From: a candidate division KSB1 bacterium
GTDB taxonomy: Bacteria; Zhuqueibacterota; Zhuqueibacteria; Zhuqueibacterales; Zhuqueibacteraceae
Assembly: GCA_034506255.1 (NCBI GenBank)
Contig: JAPDPX010000001.1
Location: 685,567 to 749,566, forward strand
Direction: 5' to 3'
DNA length: 64,000 bases
Position 1 is the stretch's first letter; each line of letters starts with the position of its first letter. Below the pieces are notes generated by a model. It searched no databases and was not told the DNA's origin. It saw only the letters and a program-made list of their open reading frames with translations. Positions 56,904 to 64,000 of the stretch are shown here, piece by piece. The position numbers were made by a program, and so were the translations under genes.

Positions 56904-57728
56904 TCACTGGCAGCGTGAAAGTTGACGGAAGAAATCACGCAGCAGGTCGCTCTGGTCTGGACGATAGAAAATGAGGAACGCCGAGATCTGTGTTTCATCC
57001 TCCAGGCGCCGAATTGCCCGGAGGTTGTCCTCCACTGTGCCCCGTTCCGGAACGATCGAGAGCTGAATGAAAGTGAGCGTCTGGGGTGATGCTTCACGGA
57101 TTTGACCGACCACGTTTCTCACCTCCGTCTCCAGAAGCTGCTCATCTTGGAGAAATGCCTGAAATTGCAGCGTGATCGCCTCCATGAAACGGGCCACTCT
57201 GCCCCAGTCCCAGTTGGCGCCACGCAATTGGCCATAAGGTGGTGTGACCATGAACTGAAAACCGTGTCGCCGGCTCACCTGTTGTCCGCGCTCAAAAAAC
57301 CCGAGGGAAGCCTGTTGGTCCCGGGTGAACTCGGGCGAGAACTCCGGGCCGCCTTCGTAGTCGTAGACCACCCAGTCGAGACTTTGTGGCAGGCGTGGAA
57401 CCCGCGCCTCCAACTCGTCGATGGCAACATACCCCGCCCACGACAACACCCGCACTCCCGTCTTGATCCGGCTTTGGGCTTCGTTGGCTTTTGATATTGC
57501 CCATTGCGCCTGGCTGTCCGGACCGCCGACCAGGAGATAATCTCCAGGCAGCAGGTGATCGGCAAAGATTTTTAAAAGCGAATCGGCAAAAGGATTCCTG
57601 GTCAGCAGGAAGGCGAGGCGGGCCTGAGAGCAAGGAGAGGATTTACTTTCCTGGCTCAATGTGTTACGGCCGGAACAGCCGAGAATCAGGAGCCCGGCCA
57701 GCGCCCCCGCCAAACAGTGTTTTCTCAT
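56904..57728 (-). CDS. lipoprotein of unknown function
   Basis: This 274-residue protein has a lipobox (GLLILGCSG, Cys18). The body alternates helices and strands with acidic and aromatic motifs (VVYDYEGGPEFSPEF, GFQFMVTPPYGQ, TLTFIQLSIVPERGT, FLIFYRPDQSD), which hints at a TIM-barrel glycoside-hydrolase-like fold. I do not recognise a family. The start at 57726-57728 has AAGG about twelve bases upstream; an ATG four codons earlier is also possible. It lies at the left edge of the accessory module and 116 bases before the amidotransferase. Confidence 0.6.
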   Translation of the reverse strand: MRKHCLAGALAGLLILGCSGRNTLSQESKSSPCSQARLAFLLTRNPFADSLLKIFADHLLPGDYLLVGGPDSQAQWAISKANEAQSRIKTGVRVLSWAGYVAIDELEARVPRLPQSLDWVVYDYEGGPEFSPEFTRDQQASLGFFERGQQVSRRHGFQFMVTPPYGQLRGANWDWGRVARFMEAITLQFQAFLQDEQLLETEVRNVVGQIREASPQTLTFIQLSIVPERGTVEDNLRAIRRLEDETQISAFLIFYRPDQSDLLRDFFRQLSRCQ

Positions 57729-58045
57729 GCCGAAAACCATCCTTTCACGTCTGAGCGCACGGGAAAGCCGGTGGTGAGACAGACGATACGCTGTACCGAA
57801 CAAAATCTTTGCTGGCATGCCGACCCCACCCGCAACGATGTAACTGCCATCGCCGGATGCTGGTGCTGAAGCTTTGCGCTTTGAAATGCAAATTCCAACT
57901 CCAAACCAGGTATACATCCTTTCAGGCGTTGTCGTACACGCAGACCTTGCTGTGCGACTTGTTCGTGCGGGCGCAGGGCTTGCCGATAGACCACGGCGTC
58001 ATCTCGCCCGTCGAAGCGGAAGAATGGCTCCGCGATTCCACCCGG
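57729..58045. other. gene-poor junction left of the DUF499 module
   Basis: About 315 bases without an intact gene. The segment 57905-58045 reads on the plus strand as a protein-like frame (FQALSYTQTLLCDLF, GVISPVEAEEWLRDST) with strongly GC-biased third positions. It lacks a sensible start and collides with the end of the DUF499 gene, so it may be a gene remnant. Confidence 0.3.
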
Positions 58046-60685
58046 TCATTCGGCCTTCTCCTCCATGATCGTAGCGCGAATCTGGCGGAGCGTTTCTCTG
58101 ACCTTTTGCTCGAGGGTTGCTTGTTTGATGCCGCCTTCCGCTCGAGCTTCCAGCCTGACCTCAACTTTTAACTCAGCACCGTCTTGCCGAATGGGCATGA
58201 CGACCCCACGGACGAACTCGGAGAATTTATCCCACGGGATGGTTGCCTGCAAGTGGTAGGCGTGTATGGTCCTGGTCGTCATCGCAGCGGGCTGAGTTGG
58301 CTTACTATCAACTTCAGCAACCTTCGACGGCGGTTGTGTTCCCACCTGTTCTACGCCGGTTGTTCCTGAGGAGGGCTGATAGGGCATCATCGGCTCACGC
58401 ACGAGAATGGCCTCCGCGTCAGACTCAGATAGCGATGGCCTTTCGCGGAGGAAAACGCGCTCACCAATCCTCACCCCGAACGTTCCTTCCTGCACGCCTT
58501 GCGCCACGGCTTCCAGCAGCACCTCTTTACGCTCCAGCATGGGAAGATTCGGATATCTCAAAAACGCCTCGTAGATTTCGTCCACGGGTTTTTCCTGTTC
58601 CCCCTCTCGCAAGGCTTTTTCCAGAATGCGCCTGGGCGAGATTTTGGCAAGCAGCAGGTCTTCCCCGCACAGATACTCGCGCACCCGATGAGCGAGCGAA
58701 GGCCTGGCGCCCACCGTGGGCAGGCCGAGGTCCAACCAGCGGTAGCCTTGTTCATCGGCTTTGGCCAGGTGCCGATAGGCGCTCAATAACTGGTGCGCAA
58801 TTCCGCTTTCGGCATCTTTGAGCTTGTTGTCCAATCCCTTTTTGTTCTCCTCGGAGAGCTGCCGCAGCAGGGCTTTGTCGTCGCGAATGGCGCGATAGGT
58901 CAGGTAGCGCTTAATCTGCTGGCGGGCGCTGGCCAGTTCGCCGGCATCCGTAGTCAGGAGAAGCAGGGTGTTGCGGTAGGTGCGAAAGGTCTGCCCGCAT
59001 TTTTCGAGCAGTTCGCGGGCAAAGGTTTCGCTCTCGGCCGCTTTGCGCGTGTATTCCGGCGAAAGCATCGCCAGTTTCAGTTCTTTCGTGTCCGGGACAT
59101 CCTGCGAGGTCTGCGGCCAAAGAGTAACCCGCAGCTCGGCGCCGGCGAGTTTCTCCAGCCGTGCCCGCATCTCCTCGGTGATCTGCTCAGGCCGCACCGC
59201 TTCTTCTTTTTCCACGATGACGCGATTGAGATTGGGCTGGCTGGAAAACTGGTAGCTGCCGCCCTCCACGTGCAGGTACCACAGCTCCTCCTCCAGCCGG
59301 CGCAAGGCGTCGGCGATGATCGCCGCAGGCAGCCCCGGTTGCAACAGCGCCAGGCGCAGCCGCTGAATTCCCACGCCGCGCTTTTCGCTGCCGCTGAAAG
59401 AACCAAAAAAGATGGCCCGCGCCAGGCCCCCGGCCACGCCAAAACGGGCGTACTCGGAGCCCATTTCGCGATCAACCCTTTCCGCTTTGGCATTCCCGTC
59501 CGCGATGTCCGAGGCAATCACCCCTAAGTACTCGTTGCCGATGTGGCGCACAAATTCCGCGCGCACCGCCGGGTTGGCGAGGTTGAGGTGGGCGGGCAAA
59601 ATCAGCGGTGCCGGGTGCTGCTTCTGGTAAAGCTCGCTCACCACGTTCGCCAGCAGGCGCAGCACCCCGCGGGTGCGTTGGAAATCGGGGAAGGTGCTCC
59701 AACGCTCGAACAGCACGTCAATGAGTTCGGGATGAAACGGATAGGCCTTGCGTATCCGCTCGCGGTAGGCCGGCTCGCGCACCTCTTTGGGCAGATCATC
59801 GCCTTGCTGCCGGTATAGCTCAAAAAACTCCTCGGCGGTTCGGCGAATTTCCTGCGGATCGCCCATGTCCTCAAACAGCCGCCGGCGGATGACCTCGTAG
59901 ATTTCCTCCCCTTCCACCGGCGTCTTAATACTCTCCACGCGCTTGAACACCTGCTGCAGTTCGTGCAGTGCCCGCTCGCCACTCTCGCCATAGGGGGCGC
60001 TGGAGGGCAGGGTTACCACCAGCGCACAGCGCGGCAACACCTTCACTGTCTCAGTCAGCTCTTGATAAAACGCCACCACCTGGTCGCGGAAATCTTTGGC
60101 CTTGACCGCGTACTCGGCGATCTCGTCCATCAAAATCAGCGTGGGCTGTGCGCCCAGAATTCTGTGGAGCAGGTCCTTGCCCGGGGCGCGGCGTTTCTTG
60201 TCATGCTCTTGCAGGAGATCGTATTTTCCCAATTGCCGGGCCAACTCGCCCCAGGGTGTCCGCCCCGTGAGCGCGTCCACGTTCGTGCCCACGAAGGTCA
60301 CCGCCGCCGCCTTTGGCACGGAGCCCGCGCCGGCGCGCTTGAGAATCTCGGCCACTGCCCCCAATTTGCTCAGCTCCTCCCCGTGCTTGATGAAGTGATA
60401 CAGCGCGATGAGGCTATGAGTTTTTCCGCCACCGAAGGGGGTTTGAATTTGAATGACTGCCTCACCGCTGCCGGCGCCGGACAACCGACCCCGCATCGCT
60501 GCCAGCAGGTTCAAAAGCCCCTGGGTCGGGTAGGTTTTGCGGAAGAAGGTGGCTGCGTCGCGGTATTCCAGCGGCCCGCGCCCGGCCACCACGTCGGAAA
60601 GGTCGGCGGCAAAAACCGACTCATCCAGCCTGCCGGTGCGGATATCAATGTGCGGGGTGGTCACTTGCGTCCAGGATTTCATCAT
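58046..60685 (-). CDS. DUF499 family ATPase
   Basis: This 879-residue P-loop protein of the DUF499 family has Walker A PFGGGKTHS (83-91) and Walker B LILMDEIAEY (183-192), followed by long helical regions and a C-terminal part with a low-complexity linker (about 790-815). As I recall, DUF499 proteins are the PglY/BrxC-type ATPases of phage-exclusion systems and co-occur with DNA methyltransferases. It begins with a TAATGATG overlap: the DUF1156 stop overlaps the start, with GAGGAG upstream. It is the last intact gene of the module in the direction of transcription. Confidence 0.85.
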   Translation of the reverse strand: MMKSWTQVTTPHIDIRTGRLDESVFAADLSDVVAGRGPLEYRDAATFFRKTYPTQGLLNLLAAMRGRLSGAGSGEAVIQIQTPFGGGKTHSLIALYHFIKHGEELSKLGAVAEILKRAGAGSVPKAAAVTFVGTNVDALTGRTPWGELARQLGKYDLLQEHDKKRRAPGKDLLHRILGAQPTLILMDEIAEYAVKAKDFRDQVVAFYQELTETVKVLPRCALVVTLPSSAPYGESGERALHELQQVFKRVESIKTPVEGEEIYEVIRRRLFEDMGDPQEIRRTAEEFFELYRQQGDDLPKEVREPAYRERIRKAYPFHPELIDVLFERWSTFPDFQRTRGVLRLLANVVSELYQKQHPAPLILPAHLNLANPAVRAEFVRHIGNEYLGVIASDIADGNAKAERVDREMGSEYARFGVAGGLARAIFFGSFSGSEKRGVGIQRLRLALLQPGLPAAIIADALRRLEEELWYLHVEGGSYQFSSQPNLNRVIVEKEEAVRPEQITEEMRARLEKLAGAELRVTLWPQTSQDVPDTKELKLAMLSPEYTRKAAESETFARELLEKCGQTFRTYRNTLLLLTTDAGELASARQQIKRYLTYRAIRDDKALLRQLSEENKKGLDNKLKDAESGIAHQLLSAYRHLAKADEQGYRWLDLGLPTVGARPSLAHRVREYLCGEDLLLAKISPRRILEKALREGEQEKPVDEIYEAFLRYPNLPMLERKEVLLEAVAQGVQEGTFGVRIGERVFLRERPSLSESDAEAILVREPMMPYQPSSGTTGVEQVGTQPPSKVAEVDSKPTQPAAMTTRTIHAYHLQATIPWDKFSEFVRGVVMPIRQDGAELKVEVRLEARAEGGIKQATLEQKVRETLRQIRATIMEEKAE

Positions 60686-63489
60686 TATTGCTCCTCAAAT
60701 AAACGACGTTGTTGTTCCAGTCTGTAACTTTTGCGGCCATAGAGCAGCCCTTGCAGGGCCTGCTTTTCCTTGTCGCCCTCGGGCAGCACCTCGCTGATGG
60801 CCTGCGCCACCTGCCAGAAAACTTCGTTGGTGCCGTAATTGAGCGCAAGATGTTCATGAAGTTCCTTTTGCCGGTTCTGCTCCCACAGAATGCAGGCCCG
60901 CTGCAATGCATCCACCATGGCGACAAACTCGGTTTTCTTCGCAAAGCGGCTGTCTTTGCCCCGCTCCTGCGGAGAGAGCACCCGCACGTATTCTTTATCC
61001 TTCTGCACCAGCCCGCCCGGGAGCCAGGCCTCGGTCAGTTCCACGCCCACGCCGGAGGCAAGTTTACGCGCCTCGTCAAACGGCACGCGGGCGTGGTTGT
61101 AGGTCCAGCGCCAGAGCAGGTAAAAGCGGGTGAGCGCGTCCACCCCGCCCAGTTGCGCGTTTTGCAGGATGCGGCTCAAGGCAAACTCGGCCACCACCTT
61201 GCGCACGTACTCCAAAAGCTCCGCCACCGTGACCTGCTCGCCGGAGAGTTTCTCCACGCGGGCGTATTTGCCAAAGGCTTGCACCGCCGGGCCGATGGCG
61301 CTCATAAAAAAGTCCGCCCCGCGGATGCCCTCGTCCCAGAACTGCGCCAGTTTCTGGCGCACCCGCTCCTCGATCTCCCGGCGCACGCTGGGGTATTCGC
61401 CGATGGGGGCTTGTGCCGGTCGCTTGCGGCAGACCATGTAGATGCTGGAAGCCAGCGCCGCTGATTCCTGCGCCCGCAGCCGCGCCTGCATCTCGGTGTG
61501 GATGGGCCAGGAAGCGGTGAGGTAGAGGCCGGCTTCCAAAAGCGCACTGATGACCGTCTCCCAGGCCTCGGTGGTCTTGTGGGCAAAGACGATGACGGCA
61601 ATGCCCTCGGGCTTGAGCACCCGGGCGATCTCGCCGAAGGCTTGGGTGAGCATTTCTTCAAAGCGGCGCTTGGCTTGCTCCATCCCGCCGGCTTTGCTGG
61701 CGTCGGCGACCATTTCTTGAGACTTGGGTGTGAGCGGCGTGGCGAAGAGGTCGGGGTAGAGGTCGCCCACGGTGCGCTTGAGCCAAACGTAGAAAAAGTC
61801 CGAAAGGTCGCTATAGGGCACGTTGTCGTAGTAGGGCGGGTCGGTGAGCACGGCGTCGAAGAAGTTGTCCGGCCAGGGGAGTGCGGTGGCGGAGCCACTC
61901 AGGACAATTGGAATGGATGAATCGGTGCCAGGCCCCAATATTCGCTCATCTCTTTGTCTCGTGGGCACAATGGACAAAGAATCCGCACATATGTCAATGA
62001 GATTGCTCCAACTCGCACTTACACCAGAAACGGGGACCATTTCAAAATAGTCCCAAGTCATTTGAATTGCTTGGCGTCCCACAAAAGCATTTATTACCTG
62101 GGTCGTGTCTACCTTCCAGGTACAGTTTGAACTCGTAAACATTGAGAGTTTGTCAAAAGTTAGCGCCAGATACGTCGCCACCGCCTTGGCGAATTCGGGA
62201 TCGGCGCCCTGGGCGATCATTTCTCTATGGGCGCGGCGCACCGCATCGGCAAAGGTAATCAGCGCCAGCTTCTGCCGGGCGTTGAATAGGTCGCCCCAGC
62301 GCGTCATGCCGTAGCGTTGCACGCGAAAGCCCAGTGTTTCCAATGGCGGCATCGGTTCATCTGGCACGGGGTCCAGGCCCCATTCCCGGGCAAGGCGCTG
62401 CCTTGCCCCTACCAGCGCTTCTTCGGCGGCGCGGTAGGCGGCAAGGTCGGCTTCGGTGGGCAGGCGGTAGGTCTTGCCCGAACGCCCCGGGTGGTGGAGC
62501 ACCACCGCCATCAGGCGCTGGCCCGATTGGCCCTCGCGGAAAAGCCGCCGGGTGGTCTTGTCGTCCATGGTCCCGCCGCACAGCGGGCAGCGCACATGGG
62601 CGCGCGAAACGGTGCCCTCTTCGGGGTCAAAGTCTATCCGTTCGCCGTTCTGCCCCACGATCTCGACATCAAGACGCTTGGCAGTGCGGCGTGGGACCAG
62701 CCGCAGGGCAACCTTCTTTTTGTCCTTTTTCGCCAGCCAGGTCTGGCGCATGAGCGGGATTTCGGCACCGCAAGATGGGTTCTGGCAGGGCAGCGTGCGC
62801 GCCCAGATGTAGCCAACAGGAATCGAACCATCGGGGTCTTTCGGGTAGAAGCGCTCCAACTCCTTGCGGGCTTCTTCCAGCACCCAATCTCCCCAGGCTT
62901 TGACCGCCTCAAGCAGGGGGTTTTGCGCGTTTTGCCGCTCCATGCCCTCAAGAAAGTCTTGCGTGATACCCTTTTTCTCCCCCTTTGCTGGTGGCGGCAG
63001 GGGTACGAAGGACATTGCATCAGGCCGGCCGAACTTCTGCGGGTACTCCAGCACCGCCTTGTTGAGCAGCACCGCCACCGGGTTGAGGTCATTGGCGTAG
63101 GTTTCGCAACCCAGGCGCAGCGCCTCCAGCGGGATGGCTCCGCCGCCGGCAAACGGGTCGAGCACGCGCGGGGCGCGGCCGCCAAAGGCCTTGCGGATGA
63201 GGTCTCGCGCCTTTTCAATGGCAGGAGACTCGCTGCCCTTGCCCGAAACCGCCTCCCAGGGGGCAATCTCGCGAATCAGTCGCAGAAACTCTTCCCGGCG
63301 CTTTACATCATCTGGCAACAGGGCTGCCAGCGCTGTGGCCCGCGAGGCGGCCAGGGGTCGGCGCGCCCACCAAATGTGCAGCGTGGAGATATGCCCGTGG
63401 CGGATGTTCTTCTCCCGCACGGATTCTTCGGAGACCTTGCGCAGGGGGAAGTCGGTTTCGATGAGGCGTTGCATTGACTTTTCTTTCAT
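60685..63489 (-). CDS. DUF1156 DNA methyltransferase
   Basis: This 934-residue adenine-type DNA methylase has an N-terminal DUF1156 region ([35 protein letters not shown], 38-52). SAM motif I is [10 protein letters not shown] (111-120) and the catalytic motif is [13 protein letters not shown] (550-562). Two cysteine pairs in the middle ([10 protein letters not shown] near 235 and RCPLCGG near 300) suggest a zinc ribbon. It presumably marks host DNA. The ATG at 63487-63489 follows the nuclease-like stop by one base; an ATG at 63472-63474 is possible. It overlaps the DUF499 start. Confidence 0.88.
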   Translation of the reverse strand: MKEKSMQRLIETDFPLRKVSEESVREKNIRHGHISTLHIWWARRPLAASRATALAALLPDDVKRREEFLRLIREIAPWEAVSGKGSESPAIEKARDLIRKAFGGRAPRVLDPFAGGGAIPLEALRLGCETYANDLNPVAVLLNKAVLEYPQKFGRPDAMSFVPLPPPAKGEKKGITQDFLEGMERQNAQNPLLEAVKAWGDWVLEEARKELERFYPKDPDGSIPVGYIWARTLPCQNPSCGAEIPLMRQTWLAKKDKKKVALRLVPRRTAKRLDVEIVGQNGERIDFDPEEGTVSRAHVRCPLCGGTMDDKTTRRLFREGQSGQRLMAVVLHHPGRSGKTYRLPTEADLAAYRAAEEALVGARQRLAREWGLDPVPDEPMPPLETLGFRVQRYGMTRWGDLFNARQKLALITFADAVRRAHREMIAQGADPEFAKAVATYLALTFDKLSMFTSSNCTWKVDTTQVINAFVGRQAIQMTWDYFEMVPVSGVSASWSNLIDICADSLSIVPTRQRDERILGPGTDSSIPIVLSGSATALPWPDNFFDAVLTDPPYYDNVPYSDLSDFFYVWLKRTVGDLYPDLFATPLTPKSQEMVADASKAGGMEQAKRRFEEMLTQAFGEIARVLKPEGIAVIVFAHKTTEAWETVISALLEAGLYLTASWPIHTEMQARLRAQESAALASSIYMVCRKRPAQAPIGEYPSVRREIEERVRQKLAQFWDEGIRGADFFMSAIGPAVQAFGKYARVEKLSGEQVTVAELLEYVRKVVAEFALSRILQNAQLGGVDALTRFYLLWRWTYNHARVPFDEARKLASGVGVELTEAWLPGGLVQKDKEYVRVLSPQERGKDSRFAKKTEFVAMVDALQRACILWEQNRQKELHEHLALNYGTNEVFWQVAQAISEVLPEGDKEKQALQGLLYGRKSYRLEQQRRLFEEQ

Positions 63490-63490
63490 A

Positions 63491-63907
63491 TCATAGGTCC
63501 AATTTCTCCAGCAAAGATTCATGTTTTTCAGGGAAAAATCCACGCATAGGTGGAACGTGCCAGATTTCATCAGGGCGAACCAGCAATACATGGATACCGA
63601 GTTTCGCCAGTCCGGGCATGATGGAGCGCAGCAGCTTTTCAAAAGCCGGCGTATACGGCACGGCGATGGCGCACACGACATCGTAATCGTAGTGGCGCAG
63701 AATCTGCAGAAGCGCCTCGCCGACTGCGACCCGTTCGTTCTCGCGGGCACGCACCCCCTTGGCCTCGATGAAAAGCCGCCGATGCGAGCGGGGTAGGATG
63801 CCTTCAATATCAGCGCCGCGCTGATTCCCGGGGCGCACACGAACTTCCCTCAAATTCTCTTGTCGCAAACGGTTGGCGAGGGCTTGGACCAATTCACGTT
63901 CCCTCAT
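63491..63907 (-). CDS. PD-(D/E)XK nuclease-like protein
   Basis: This 138-residue protein has a restriction-endonuclease-like core: Asp33 in GADIEGILP, then Glu48-x-Lys50 in RLFIEAKG, and a Gln68 in a following helix ([11 protein letters not shown]), as in the PD-(D/E)XK superfamily. The C-terminal half is beta-alpha ([32 protein letters not shown]). It could cut unmodified DNA or act as a resolvase. The ATG at 63905-63907 overlaps the end of the upstream gene. It is translationally coupled to the methyltransferase. Confidence 0.7.
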   Translation of the reverse strand: MRERELVQALANRLRQENLREVRVRPGNQRGADIEGILPRSHRRLFIEAKGVRARENERVAVGEALLQILRHYDYDVVCAIAVPYTPAFEKLLRSIMPGLAKLGIHVLLVRPDEIWHVPPMRGFFPEKHESLLEKLDL

Positions 63908-64000
63908 TCGTTGCTGCCTCCTTCCAATCTTTCACCACAAAGCGGACGATCTCCACGACCTCATCGGCACTCAGCTTCGCAGCCGGGTTGCGGATGCTGT
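63894..64000 (-). CDS. C-terminal tail of an upstream gene of the module (partial)
   Basis: About 34 codons run in from the right edge to TGA at 63894-63896 and overlap the nuclease-like start by 14 bases. The readable end is [31 protein letters not shown]. It is too short to name and may belong to a regulatory or helicase subunit. Confidence 0.55.
   Translation of the reverse strand, partial: SIRNPAAKLSADEVVEIVRFVVKDWKEAATNEGT

Overview
The window is GC-rich bacterial chromosome with dense, mostly short-gapped genes. Four proteins end in a FlgD-like / type IX secretion (Por) C-terminal sorting domain with a PNPFxxxT core (genes at 13065-15221, 15288-16049, 37092-40556, 40957-44403). There is also a PorP/SprF-like barrel fused to OmpA domains, two Omp28-like proteins and many Sec, lipoprotein and Tat signals. 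Together these point to a Gram-negative member of the FCB superphylum, most like candidate phylum KSB1 or Calditrichota. The phylum is an inference from protein style, not a database result.

Layout. 1-1216: 5' part of recQ on the minus strand, broken by two frame changes. 1496-3438: hflK-hflC (+). 3799-22286: a long minus-strand block. Read in transcription order it holds a TrlF-like PHP/AAA ATPase, cysS, a secreted transglutaminase, a secreted/redox group (sorting-domain protein, Omp28, PEGA-Omp28 lipoprotein, TlpA, outer-membrane barrel) and a peptide-degradation group (amidohydrolase, S9 peptidase, M24 aminopeptidase, Tat-exported glycosylasparaginase). 22895-24220: a lipoprotein pentaheme cytochrome (-). 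24349-26919: a clear sigma70-type promoter, then msrB-msrA-glk. 27213-35138: FAD/Fe-S D-lactate-type dehydrogenase, gltS, transaldolase-phosphoglucose isomerase fusion, and an RmlD-like reductase (+). 35231-35653: hsp20 (-). 35654-36608: about 950 bases without a gene, containing strong palindromes. 36609-36971: DUF971 protein (+). 37092-44403: two tandem paralogous giant secreted proteins (-). 44865-48618: thiI, trmI, a deoxyhypusine-synthase-like gene and dinB (+), behind a promoter at 44753. 48793-48867: tRNA-Pro(CGG). 48896-57728 (minus): glycosyltransferase, PorP/OmpA protein, SRPBCC protein, dnaE, glutamine amidotransferase, and an unknown lipoprotein. 58046-64000 (minus): a tightly coupled DUF499 ATPase, DUF1156 DNA methyltransferase and PD-(D/E)XK nuclease-like gene, plus the tail of a further gene that runs off the window. 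This is a probable anti-mobile-element module.

How the genes fit together. Most of the window is housekeeping (tRNA charging and modification, replication, membrane-protease control, central carbon metabolism) mixed with cell-envelope and secretion functions: sorting-domain cargo, thiol-disulfide proteins, methionine-sulfoxide repair lipoproteins and peptide scavenging. The clearest accessory system is the methyltransferase/ATPase/nuclease cluster at the right end. It abuts a short decayed-looking stretch at 57729-58045 that may mark an insertion boundary.
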